Source: UBA4732 sp002404095
GTDB taxonomy: Bacteria; Planctomycetota; Planctomycetia; Gemmatales; Gemmataceae
Reading direction: 5' to 3'
Assembly: GCA_036783645.1 (NCBI GenBank)
Contig: DAIPWT010000007.1
Location: 1 to 64,000, forward strand
Length of the DNA stretch: 64,000 bases
Both the position numbers and the translations under genes were made by a program. The stretch's first letter is position 1, and each line of letters begins with the position of its first letter. The notes under the pieces are model-generated. The model searched no databases. It saw only the letters and a program-made list of their open reading frames with translations, and was not told where the DNA came from. Below are positions 56,702 through 64,000 of the stretch, one piece after another.

Positions 56702-57439
56702 ATGATAGATTTCAAGAAAATGACTGACAACAAAGCGTATATGAAAAGGTTATCAAAAGTAAGAAAGATTGCAGATACTCTTCTTGAAGGGCCTCGCTCG
56801 ATAATGTTCCCAGAGGATCCAAAGGGCCGCAAGTTATGGCTTGAGCCGGTAATCCGGATGCGAACCCATTGGATCCCGTCGAGGGAATCTGATAGTTTGA
56901 TTGTTTATACCGTCCCAAATTGCCTTGAACGAAAACCCGCGAGTCCGGTGATGGTTCGGCATACAAAGTGGAAGACGGGAATCGACTGGGAACTATGTAA
57001 AAAAGAAGAGAGGGACTGGCCGTCAATCGCTACCTCTCATTGCATATTATCTACAGATCAGATAACGTCCGTCGACGAGATGCTGCACAAACTCGATGAA
57101 TCCCTTCCGTCGTTTTCCTTTCCAGTAGAGGGGCTTGACCTCCCCGGCGCGGCAGGATCTTACATTCACCCTGAAAATGCAGTCATCGTATCAGAAATAG
57201 TCAACAACAGACTTTGCCGAATCACCCGCTTTTGCTACATTGAGCTTGCTTGGATCCCGATTGAATCCGCATGGACAAAATTGGATCGGTGTTGGACATC
57301 GTTGTTTGAAACTCTAATGGACATCGCGCAAGTTTCAGCCCTACCAGCAACCAGCGTAGTGGAGAAATACGACACCGATCCTGCGGCCTTCGCGGAGAAT
57401 TTGCGTACGGCAGCAAAAAAGGAAGAATCGGAGGAATAA
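56702..57439 (+). CDS. Hypothetical protein (245 aa), low GC
   Basis: I do not recognise this protein. It is soluble and begins 'MIDFKKMTDNKAYMKRLSKV'. It has a possible central 'ERDWPSIATSHCILSTDQITSVDEMLHKLDESLPSF' and ends in a charged 'KKEESEE' tail. Its codons and base content are much more AT-rich than all neighbours. It starts inside the tail of the truncated permease copy. It is probably a horizontally acquired gene that landed in the degraded block. Confidence 0.7.
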   Translation: MIDFKKMTDNKAYMKRLSKVRKIADTLLEGPRSIMFPEDPKGRKLWLEPVIRMRTHWIPSRESDSLIVYTVPNCLERKPASPVMVRHTKWKTGIDWELCKKEERDWPSIATSHCILSTDQITSVDEMLHKLDESLPSFSFPVEGLDLPGAAGSYIHPENAVIVSEIVNNRLCRITRFCYIELAWIPIESAWTKLDRCWTSLFETLMDIAQVSALPATSVVEKYDTDPAAFAENLRTAAKKEESEE

Positions 57440-57467
57440 AACGGGAAGAAAGGGGGCTGGAAAAGGC

Positions 57468-57502
57468 GACGTGGACCTATCGGTAGAAAATAGCTCCGCG
57501 TC
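57468..57502. repeat. Third GACGTGGACCTAT hairpin
   Basis: Arms 57468-57480 and 57490-57502 pair with 2 mismatches. The preceding CTGGAAAAGG matches that before the hairpin at 55019. It marks the right end of the duplicated and decayed region. Confidence 0.7.
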
Positions 57503-57575
57503 ACCATCGACGACGCCCGCACCGACCTCCAACAGACGGCCGCCGTCGTCAGGACCGCCGGTTTGCCATTTCACT

Positions 57576-60041
57576 CTATTTTAGATCGACAAACGGCATA
57601 AGGTCCGGCACTTTCGGCGCGCCGCCGTCCGGCCGCGCCTGGAGCCGCACGTCCTTCCCCTCCGCGGACGGCTTGTCCCTTTCCAGCAACGCCGGTTCCA
57701 TCCGCAACGCCTCGAAGCGGTACAGCCGCGACCGGCCGCGGTCCCACCGCAACGCCTTCCGATCCGCCAGCGTCAGCGCCGCGTACAGGTCGTCGCCGGG
57801 CGCGTAGTCGAGCTTCCCGCCCGGCTCCGTCTCGAAGAGATATTCACGGTACGGCCGCTCCTCGACGCGCGCTCCTTCGCCGGATGGGTTGAACGTCCGT
57901 TCCGTCCGTGGTCCGCCGGAGGCGGGCGATAGAACTAGCCGGAGGGCTTCGCCCGTCAACGGCCGCACTTCCAGCGCGTCGGGGATAATCAGGTTTATTG
58001 TGTTAATGTTGATCGAAAAAGTATCTTTATCCAGAAAGGACGCCAAGTCATTCACGGGTTCGGGGGCGCCGGGGTCGGCGAGGCGCGCCAGCGTCCAGGC
58101 CAGACCGCGCCAGCCGGCCAGTTCCGTCGGCGCCTCCTTGAGCCATTCGCGCACCGGCAGCCACCGGGGCCGCGTTTCCCGATCCGGCGCCGTGGGGTCG
58201 CCGGACGGCGCCTCGTGCAGCTTGAGCAACACCAACGCCCGCGCCGGTTCCAGAAGTCGTTCGTAATTCGCCCGCGCCCGTGCGCGCACCTCGGCCGCCG
58301 CTGCCGGCAACGTCCGTCCTTTCGTGAATACGGCCTCATAGTCGGGGTAGTCCGCCCGCAATTGCTGGAAGCGCTCGTCGGCCTGCTGCAACGTCAGGCC
58401 GTCGGCCGGCACCACAAACACCGGCCGCTTGCCCTTAAGTCCGTCGATCAGACCCAGCGCCGCCCCCACGTCGCGCAGTCGTTGCAGCCGGTTGCGCGAC
58501 GCCACCCATTGCTGCCGCGCCGCCGTCACGGAGCCGAACTCCTTCACGACCGCGTAGCTCAACGGCGGGTCCACGCCGGCCACCACGTCGGCGTCGGCGT
58601 GCGGCGGCTTTTTCGACGGGTCGAGTCGCTTCTCCACGTCCCGCGCCCAGCCCGTCCAGTCCAAGCCGCCGGCGGTATGGCCAGTGAACGTCCATAGCGC
58701 GTCGGCGTCGTCGTAGGCGCGCTGATACCACGTTCGGAGATCGTCAATAGCCGTTAAAAGAGCTTTCACCTCCGCCGCCCGCGCGGTCCACAGCCGGCCG
58801 GCGTCGGTGGCGTCCCAATCAGCGCGCGGCGGCGCCAACGGGCCGGCCAATTCCGCCCGGAGATCGCGCAATTCCTCTTCGGTCACGGCCTCGCGCGGCG
58901 GCGGCGTTTCCTCCAGCTTTTCCAGCCAGGGGATGTAGGTTTCCAGCTCGGACAGCCGATCTTCCGCATAGACGCGCAGGCCGGAGGGCAAGCGGGCGAA
59001 ATCGGTGTCGTCATGGATCGTCCGCCATTGGTCGAGGTGCGGTCGCAGCCGTTCGGGCGAGCCGCGCAGGCGCTCCACCGCCGTCGGGGCCTCCATGGAG
59101 CGGAGGCTTTCGACCTGAATCTGCAGGGCGGACGGCGGTTGATGGAGGGCGTCGGAGGCGACCAGCGAGGCCGCCGCGACGAGCAGCGCCAGGACGCCGC
59201 CCACCGTGGCCAGCGTCATTTGCACAAGCCGATGGGCGGAATTGTCGCGCCGGTCGCGGAACGTCGCCGCCTGGTCGAGGCATTGGCGGAATAGCTCGGC
59301 CACACCATAAGGGTCGGCCGGGTTCGCTTCGGCGCCCGCCAACGACGGCCGCCAAACGGCCGTGGCCCAGAGCTGCAAGTGGATGCGGCCGAACGCCGCC
59401 GGCTGGTGCGCCGCCTCGCGCCCGGCCAGGAACTTGCGGAATCGACGGCCGATCTCGCGCTTGCGTTCCTCGATTTGCTCCAGCCAATCGGCGGTGGTCG
59501 CCCCCGGCCGAGCGATCTTGTCGCACTTGGTCAGCACCAGGAAGACGGGCAGGCCGCCGATCTCGGTGCGTTCGCCGCGATGGTGTTCCATGCGGCGCAG
59601 GAAGCCGTCGAACTCGCCGAAGTCGGCGTCGAGCCGTTCAAGCGGCGCCGAGGCGTCCACGGCCAGCACCAGCGCGTCGGCGTTGAGCATTTCCTGAGAG
59701 AGCGCCCCCGCGATGGGCGCCGGGTTTCGGATCAAGGCGTCGGCGGCGCGGCCGTCGCAATCGAGCACCACGGCGCCGAGAGGCGTGGACTTGCCTGCCG
59801 GTTCGTAATCGAAGGAATAGGAGACGATTTGATGGCCGGGTTCGGGGGAACCGTGGTGATAAACGCTGCGGCGCAGGTCGGCCAGGTTGGGCGACGGGTC
59901 GGCGATACGGCCGTCGAGAAGATGCGGCTGGCTTTCGGCCGCTTGGGCCAAGGCGCCCAGCAGCGACGATTTCCCGGCGCCGGGTAGGCCGAATAGCACA
60001 AGCCGAAGGGGGGCCGGTGGGGCTCCCGTCATGGAGGACAT
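57576..60041 (-). CDS. Membrane-anchored GTPase-like protein
   Basis: An 821-residue protein. The N-terminal GTPase domain has a P-loop GLPGAGKS (18-25), a switch-like 'VVLDCDGRAADAL' and base motif TKCD (171-174). One membrane helix is at about 272-295 ('MTLATVGGVLALLVAAASLV'). The 520-residue remainder is mostly helical, followed by a beta-rich end, presumably periplasmic. The order GTPase-helix-large outer part resembles, in outline, TssM/ImcF of type VI secretion, but no other T6SS gene is present. It is the last gene of the TolQR-type operon, 10 bases after DUF2442. Confidence 0.78.
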   Translation of the reverse strand: MSSMTGAPPAPLRLVLFGLPGAGKSSLLGALAQAAESQPHLLDGRIADPSPNLADLRRSVYHHGSPEPGHQIVSYSFDYEPAGKSTPLGAVVLDCDGRAADALIRNPAPIAGALSQEMLNADALVLAVDASAPLERLDADFGEFDGFLRRMEHHRGERTEIGGLPVFLVLTKCDKIARPGATTADWLEQIEERKREIGRRFRKFLAGREAAHQPAAFGRIHLQLWATAVWRPSLAGAEANPADPYGVAELFRQCLDQAATFRDRRDNSAHRLVQMTLATVGGVLALLVAAASLVASDALHQPPSALQIQVESLRSMEAPTAVERLRGSPERLRPHLDQWRTIHDDTDFARLPSGLRVYAEDRLSELETYIPWLEKLEETPPPREAVTEEELRDLRAELAGPLAPPRADWDATDAGRLWTARAAEVKALLTAIDDLRTWYQRAYDDADALWTFTGHTAGGLDWTGWARDVEKRLDPSKKPPHADADVVAGVDPPLSYAVVKEFGSVTAARQQWVASRNRLQRLRDVGAALGLIDGLKGKRPVFVVPADGLTLQQADERFQQLRADYPDYEAVFTKGRTLPAAAAEVRARARANYERLLEPARALVLLKLHEAPSGDPTAPDRETRPRWLPVREWLKEAPTELAGWRGLAWTLARLADPGAPEPVNDLASFLDKDTFSININTINLIIPDALEVRPLTGEALRLVLSPASGGPRTERTFNPSGEGARVEERPYREYLFETEPGGKLDYAPGDDLYAALTLADRKALRWDRGRSRLYRFEALRMEPALLERDKPSAEGKDVRLQARPDGGAPKVPDLMPFVDLK

Positions 60042-60051
60042 GGCTCACACC

Positions 60052-60327
60052 TCACGCGGCGTTACCGTCTACCCCTGCCATTAGACCGGCGACGGACAGG
60101 TCTTCTGCCAACTCCGGCCAATGTAAGCTAACTCCGCAGCCGCCGATTTCATACCGTTTGCGCTGGTCCGGACTCGCATCGCACAGCAATGGAAACCACA
60201 CCAGCGGTACGCCCAGCACCCGCCCGTCGGTGAAGGTCACACGCATCATCTCTTCATCAAATTCCACGGCCTTGGCTAAGGCGGTGGTCGGAACGTAGGC
60301 CCGCCGCGGCTTCGAGTTCATTGTCAT
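60052..60327 (-). CDS. DUF2442 protein
   Basis: A 91-residue DUF2442 protein: 'AKAVEFDEEMMRVTFTDGRVLGVPLVWFPLLCDASPDQRKRYEIGG' followed by 'GVSLHWPELAEDLSVAGLM' is the family core. DUF2442 proteins often sit with toxin-antitoxin or small accessory genes; here it precedes the GTPase gene by 10 bases. I took the ATG at 60327, with AGGAG six bases upstream. A GTG at 60330 is too close to it. Confidence 0.85.
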   Translation of the reverse strand: MTMNSKPRRAYVPTTALAKAVEFDEEMMRVTFTDGRVLGVPLVWFPLLCDASPDQRKRYEIGGCGVSLHWPELAEDLSVAGLMAGVDGNAA

Positions 60328-60336
60328 CACTTTCTC

Positions 60337-60469
60337 CTGGTTCCCACGCTCTGCGTGGGAACGCAGCCCGGACGCTCTGCGTCCCGAACCCGCGTGACGC
60401 CACTGCTCGGCGCCGGACGCGACGCAGAGCGTCGCACCCGTGGGTTCCCACGCAGAGCGTGGGAACCAG
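60337..60469. repeat. GGTTCCCACGCTCTGCGTGGG palindrome
   Basis: Outer 26-base arms (60337-60362 and 60444-60469) pair perfectly. Each is itself nearly palindromic (CCCACGCTCTGCGTGGG), and two further GACGCTCTGCGTC-type copies sit inside. It occupies the only long gap (158 bases) in the envelope operon. Confidence 0.87.
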
Positions 60470-60485
60470 AGGGTCTCACCCTACA

Positions 60486-61160
60486 TCACCGAGGCGGATA
60501 TTCCACATTCAAATCCGGCGCCAGTCCGGCGACCGCCTCGCGCAGCCGACTCACCCGCGCCGAACTCTTATCGGGGCTGTCGGGTCGCGTCACGATATCC
60601 AGCCTTCGCAGAGGCGGTTTGTCGTCGATGCGCTTACGAATAAGGTCGCGCATCTCCGCCAGCGTGTGCGGGTGCTTTGCGTCGTCGCCCTCCACCTTGT
60701 AATAACGCCCTTCGCTCTTGTCATATTCACTAAGCGTCGGGTCGGTCAACACTTCGATCCGTAACACCGTCTCCGGCGGCGCCGGCTGCCCTTTGTCCGG
60801 CGGTTTGCTTGGGTCTTTTGACGCCTCGTGTTCGTCCTTCGGCGGCCCTTTGTCCGAGTCGGGCTTTATGTCGCCGGCCCCCGTGCCTTCGGTGGTTCCC
60901 GGCCCACCCAGGCCGCCCGGCCCCCAACCGCCGCCCTGCCATACCCACATCGCCGTCAACAAACCGAGCAACACGCCGCCCATAAAACGAATTGTATTCG
61001 TCGGGAAAGGCGGCAGCGGTTTCGTTGTTAGCCAGCGAGACATTAGTTGCGCGATCAGGCCAAATACAAAGGCGCCGACCGCCGCGCCGCCCACGATCGC
61101 TAGGATTTGTTCGGGCCTGCCGAAGCCTTCCCACACGGCGAATAGCGTCGGATCAATCAT
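60486..61160 (-). CDS. ExbD-like membrane protein (second)
   Basis: A 224-residue protein with two N-terminal membrane helices ('ILAIVGGAAVGAFVFGLIAQLM' and 'FMGGVLLGLLTAMWVW'). A Gly/Pro/Lys-rich linker (about 75-125) follows. The C-terminal domain ('VLRIEVLTDPTLSEYDKSEG' to 'SRLREAVAGLAPDLNVEYPP') resembles the periplasmic ExbD/TolR fold. It starts 12 bases after the TolR-like gene and belongs to the same operon. I do not recognise a named family. Confidence 0.65.
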   Translation of the reverse strand: MIDPTLFAVWEGFGRPEQILAIVGGAAVGAFVFGLIAQLMSRWLTTKPLPPFPTNTIRFMGGVLLGLLTAMWVWQGGGWGPGGLGGPGTTEGTGAGDIKPDSDKGPPKDEHEASKDPSKPPDKGQPAPPETVLRIEVLTDPTLSEYDKSEGRYYKVEGDDAKHPHTLAEMRDLIRKRIDDKPPLRRLDIVTRPDSPDKSSARVSRLREAVAGLAPDLNVEYPPR

Positions 61161-61172
61161 AATTCGCCTCTC

Positions 61173-61712
61173 TTATTTCGGGAACTCGACCTTGGCGCCG
61201 CCCTTCTCGAACTCCACCGGCACGCCCTCGAACCACTGCCGATACTTTTCGAGGTCGCCGCTGCGCGGGAAGCCGCTGTTGGGGTCGGGCGGATAGCGAA
61301 TGACGTAATAGGCCGCGTCCGGGCCGCCGGGGCCGCTGCGATCACGGCGTATTAAGGCGCGGGCGTCGTTCTGGCTGCTCACCTCGACCGGGTCGGGATT
61401 GCGATAATAGAGCTTGCCATTGGACGGATTAATCTCCAGCACACGCGGTGCCAATTGGGACAATACCTTATGCGTCGTCTCGCGGCGCAATTGATCCAAG
61501 CCCGCGCGGAGTTGCTGTTCTTTCTGTTCGACCGCATGTTCGCGTCGCTCCAACTCGGCCGTCTTCTCCTCCTGCGGCGCGGCCGCACCGACTTCCGCCT
61601 CGGCGGTTTTCTTGACGGCCGGCATCATCAGGAAGATGCAGAACAGCAGCGTCAGCACGTCGATGAGCGGGATGAAGAAGCGTGTCACGCTGCGTCGGGG
61701 CATTTCAAGCAT
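61173..61712 (-). CDS. TolR/ExbD-like protein
   Basis: A 179-residue protein with the TolR layout. A short cytoplasmic start is followed by one helix containing the functional Asp ('FIPLIDVLTLLFCIFLMMP'), then a coiled-coil Glu-rich linker ('EKTAELERREHAVEQKEQQ') and a periplasmic domain. The Asp in this helix is the proton-motive residue of ExbD/TolR/MotB. I took the ATG at 61712 because a strong GAGGAGGG lies eight bases upstream. It follows the TolQ-like gene by 13 bases. Confidence 0.82.
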   Translation of the reverse strand: MLEMPRRSVTRFFIPLIDVLTLLFCIFLMMPAVKKTAEAEVGAAAPQEEKTAELERREHAVEQKEQQLRAGLDQLRRETTHKVLSQLAPRVLEINPSNGKLYYRNPDPVEVSSQNDARALIRRDRSGPGGPDAAYYVIRYPPDPNSGFPRSGDLEKYRQWFEGVPVEFEKGGAKVEFPK

Positions 61713-61725
61713 GGCGCGGCCCTCC

Positions 61726-62289
61726 TCAGCGGCGGACGACCTGGGAAGCGGGAAGCGCCGCGGCCTCGTGACCATCGTGCAATTCCACCACAGCGGGAAC
61801 GGGCGCCGCGCCGCTCAAAGTGCGGATAAGGTCGCGGCCGACCAGCACGATCCAGGTGGGCAGGATGTTGACGAGGGCAGCGAACAGGCCGCTGCCGGTG
61901 GCAGTCAGGGCTGGGGCGTACAGCCGCACGATGGCGTCGAACTTCGCGTTCTCCGGCATCGTGCCGAAGGTTTGTAGAATGCCGGCCACGGTGCCAATGA
62001 GGCCCAGTAGCGGAAACCATTCGGCGGCCTGAGCGAGATGCGTGAGCCACTTGTCCGGCCTCTCGTCAAAGGACGTGCCGCGCCAGCGCAGCGCCTGCCA
62101 GCCAAAGATCGTCTGAAAGAAGAAGAGAAAGGCGCCGAGTCCGATAATAAGACTATCGAGAGGCGTAAAGTGTCTGATGTAGAAGTCGCGGGCCTCATTG
62201 GGTAAGGCGGCCGCGATGAGAACGGCGGCGAGCGGCGGCAGCGCGCAGAAGAACAGCGGCAGAACGGTGCGGATCAGGAAGGTGCGCAC
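61726..62289 (-). CDS. TolQ/ExbB/MotA-type proton channel
   Basis: A 187-residue protein with about four helices. The segment 'LTHLAQAAEWFPLLGLIGTVAGILQTFGTMPENAKFDAIVRLYAPALTATGSGLFAALVNILPTWIVL' is the MotA/TolQ/ExbB channel domain with its 'GLIGTVAG' and 'A...TA.G' motifs. A GTG at 62289 with AAGGGG upstream is the likely start. The longer frame would translate the palindrome at 62305-62358. It should form a motor with the TolR-like protein. Confidence 0.88.
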   Translation of the reverse strand: MRTFLIRTVLPLFFCALPPLAAVLIAAALPNEARDFYIRHFTPLDSLIIGLGAFLFFFQTIFGWQALRWRGTSFDERPDKWLTHLAQAAEWFPLLGLIGTVAGILQTFGTMPENAKFDAIVRLYAPALTATGSGLFAALVNILPTWIVLVGRDLIRTLSGAAPVPAVVELHDGHEAAALPASQVVRR

Positions 62290-62304
62290 AGGCGACCCCT
62301 TATT

Positions 62305-62358
62305 GTGGGGCAGGTTTCCAACCTGCCGCGAAAATGGCAGGTTGGAAACCTGCCCCAC
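62305..62358. repeat. Perfect GTGGGGCAGGTTTCCAACC palindrome
   Basis: Perfect 23-base arms (62305-62327, 62336-62358) with an 8-base loop sit 2 bases from the ybgC stop and 16 bases before the tolQ start. Within the operon it may modulate read-through or protect the mRNA from 3' decay. Confidence 0.9.
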
Positions 62359-62359
62359 T

Positions 62360-62740
62360 TCAACCGCGTAAGAACTCCGGCAGCGCTTGCGGCCGGCCGT
62401 CGCGGTCCACGCAGGCCAACGTGGACGACCCTTCCGCGAGCAATTGTCCCTCGCACAACACCTCGTAGCGATGGTCGATGCGGACCATCGTAGTTTTCAC
62501 CACCGTGGTCCGCACCGTCAGCAAGTCGTCGTAGCGCGCCGGCCGGCGGAAGTGGACTTCCACCTTGGTAACGACCAAGAGAAATCCCTTATCCTCCATA
62601 TCCTTATACGTCAAACCAAGCTCCCGAAGCAACTCGGTGCGCGCCTGCTCGAAATAGACCAGGTAGTTGGCATGGTGCAACAACCCCATACGGTCGGTCT
62701 CGGCATAGCGCACGCGGATGGTAATTTCGCCGGTGGTCAT
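62360..62740 (-). CDS. ybgC: YbgC-like acyl-CoA thioesterase
   Basis: A 126-residue hot-dog thioesterase of the 4HBT/YbgC type: 'IRVRYAETDRMGLLHHANYLVYFEQARTELLRELGL' contains the catalytic Asp (in ETD) and the HANYLVYFE motif. Length is normal. In many bacteria ybgC is the first gene of the tol-pal cluster. Here it likewise precedes TolQ and TolR-like genes, which supports the assignment of those. Confidence 0.92.
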   Translation of the reverse strand: MTTGEITIRVRYAETDRMGLLHHANYLVYFEQARTELLRELGLTYKDMEDKGFLLVVTKVEVHFRRPARYDDLLTVRTTVVKTTMVRIDHRYEVLCEGQLLAEGSSTLACVDRDGRPQALPEFLRG

Positions 62741-62760
62741 GGATTCTCCACACAGGGCGC

Positions 62761-62825
62761 CGTTTAGCCGCGACCCGAAGGGGAGCGCGTTGATCTCGCG
62801 CTCCCCTCCGGGTCGCGGCTAAACG
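62761..62825. repeat. GTTTAGCCGCGACCCG palindrome, second full copy
   Basis: 29-base arms (62761-62789 and 62797-62825) pair with one mismatch around a 7-base loop. It lies between the signal peptidase gene and ybgC. It is the same family as 10450-10517, with CCCGAAGGGG in place of GCGAAGCGG. Confidence 0.88.
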
Positions 62826-62832
62826 ACGCCGA

Positions 62833-64000
62833 TTAGCGAATACGCCCAAAGCGATCCGCCGGCCAATAAACCGCGAGCGCCTTGCCCAACAGCAGCCGCT
62901 TGGGCACCGCTCCCCACGTTCGGCCGTCGGAACTTTCAGGGCTGTTATCGCCCATACAGAGATAATGCTCCGGCTGCACGTACATCGTTCGGGTCGGCAT
63001 ATGCCGCAGCGCTCCCCACGTATTCGGGTCGCCAAAGTCGTCCACAGTGACGTCCGAGAGGCCGGGGTTGCCGCCGTTGAAGCCCGTGGTGTAGTAAGTG
63101 TCACGCCACAACTTGAGGCCGCGCACCGTCGCCCCCGTCCCCTTGAGGCCGACGCTCGCCGGCTCCAGATCGTTTTCCTTCGTCGCCCCTTCAATCTTCG
63201 GAGCGTCGTAGGTTGCGCCGGCGCCGAACGGCAACGCCTCGTCCACCCATACCATCAGCCGCTCATCGACGTTGGCGAAGCGCACCTGATGCGTTCCGCC
63301 GCCCTTCAACCCCGTCGGCTTGGAGTCCAGCTTCTCTTCTTTCTCGCCCTGGACGCGCAGCAAGGTACAGACGCCGATGGAAAGATCCCAGCGGGCGCGG
63401 AAACGATCTACCCCTTTGGATAGCTCTAATGTCAGTTCGCCCTGAGCCGCGTCGGTCTGCACCTCGCAATCGAGGATTAAATCGCCCACCCAGTTCTGGC
63501 CCGGCGAATGGTTGTGCATTTGATCCGCTTCCCAGGTGTTGTAGCCCATGAAATCGGTAATGAGCTGCGGCGTCGACGGTTTGTCCTCCTGGCCGCCGCC
63601 CCCGAAGCCGCCCGCATCGCGCAAGATGTGACGGTAGCCGAGCCAGTGAACCTGATCGTCGGCCGGCGCCGCCAGGCGAAAGCCGTGCGTGTTGGCCGCG
63701 TTCGCGGGCGTCCAGGCGGCGTCCCCGTCGCGGCCGGTCCACCGCGCCCAACGCGGCCCGCCGAGATCGGACGCCTGATGGTCGTTGTCATAGACGATGC
63801 GGCGCATCGCCAGAATGTTGTCCGGCGACTTGCGGAGGATCTGAAATTCGCCGCGATTAAACGCTTCAGCTGACTCATTGACGTGCATGTACTTCTTCTG
63901 CCAGAGCTGCTTGGCCAGCTCCGCGCGCTGGGCCGGGTCGGTTATGTCCTTGAGGTCGTCGTACTGCGGCCCCTTGTCCGGCGCCAGGGCGTAAAGGTCG
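62833..64000 (-). CDS. lepB: Signal peptidase I (C-terminal part, runs off the window)
   Basis: The frame is open from the window end down to 62833, so the N-terminus with its catalytic Ser and Lys lies outside. The visible about 388 residues end with 'YLCMGDNSPESSDGRTWGAVPKRLLLGKALAVYWP', the conserved box E of type I signal peptidases (GDN.....SDGR). Before it is a very long insertion with 'LGLKGTGATVRGLKLWRDTYYT' and concanavalin-like segments, much larger than in other bacteria and typical of planctomycete LepB. It heads the envelope cluster. Confidence 0.85.
   Translation of the reverse strand, partial: DLYALAPDKGPQYDDLKDITDPAQRAELAKQLWQKKYMHVNESAEAFNRGEFQILRKSPDNILAMRRIVYDNDHQASDLGGPRWARWTGRDGDAAWTPANAANTHGFRLAAPADDQVHWLGYRHILRDAGGFGGGGQEDKPSTPQLITDFMGYNTWEADQMHNHSPGQNWVGDLILDCEVQTDAAQGELTLELSKGVDRFRARWDLSIGVCTLLRVQGEKEEKLDSKPTGLKGGGTHQVRFANVDERLMVWVDEALPFGAGATYDAPKIEGATKENDLEPASVGLKGTGATVRGLKLWRDTYYTTGFNGGNPGLSDVTVDDFGDPNTWGALRHMPTRTMYVQPEHYLCMGDNSPESSDGRTWGAVPKRLLLGKALAVYWPADRFGRIR

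Noticed and set aside
57576..60041. Type VI secretion TssM
   Set aside because: Only the general order of domains is similar. No other T6SS genes occur and the protein is shorter than TssM.

Overview
The window looks like a piece of a Planctomycetota chromosome, most likely from a Gemmata-like lineage. The evidence is the set of lineage-typical families: a PSCyt1/DUF1549/DUF1553 cytochrome protein, two DUF1501 Tat proteins, a DUF1800 protein, three DUF1080 proteins, a ThuA-like protein, a BBP7-type outer-membrane barrel, and a collagen-like protein with a planctomycete N-terminal 'LEGRLVPA' motif. GC content looks high, and long palindromes sit in the gene junctions. A run of ten N at 40082-40091 shows this is draft sequence. 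The species cannot be named from the window alone.

Layout. 1-2740: tRNA-Pro(CGG) with promoter and terminator, a frameshifted nitrilase-family gene, a Rieske/cytochrome c'-like pair and a single receiver-domain protein. 2770-7240: a palindromic element, then an iron-uptake operon (feoA-feoA-feoB-Cys-rich protein) behind a Fur-like operator, followed by small accessory ORFs and a HicB-like protein. 7270-14560: rsmH, an MFS transporter, a double-domain ABC permease and a PQQ-propeller protein. 14740-17840: a VapBC-type module, hisG-hisI, apt and a GNAT. 18100-24800: a BON protein, a cNMP/thioredoxin-reductase fusion beside a UBP zinc finger, a DJ-1/PfpI protein, an ATP-grasp protein and an acyl-CoA dehydrogenase-like protein. 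25100-38110: two planctomycete catabolic/surface clusters (PSCyt-DUF1501; DUF1080, ThuA, DUF1501, DUF1800) separated by an ABC-2 exporter. 38240-43330: phosphoesterase, tandem PilZ protein, FabF and an NCS2-like permease.

43500-57440 is the accessory core. It holds a two-gene restriction-like system: a 1103-aa IIG-type nuclease-methyltransferase and a 946-aa SNF2 helicase. A PIN toxin/antitoxin cassette sits exactly between the two and is flanked by perfect 105-bp direct repeats of the helicase 5' end. Next come two partly duplicated blocks (DUF1080 gene, decayed PIN module, truncated copies of the NCS2 permease). They surround a BBP7-like barrel and a collagen-like protein. 57570-64000 is an envelope cluster: signal peptidase I, YbgC thioesterase, TolQ/ExbB, TolR/ExbD, a second ExbD-like membrane protein, a DUF2442 protein and a membrane-anchored GTPase.

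The most striking signals are the toxin-antitoxin cassette inside the restriction-like operon, and the number of different palindromic repeat families, nearly all placed between genes. All family calls come from reading the translated sequence. No database search was run.
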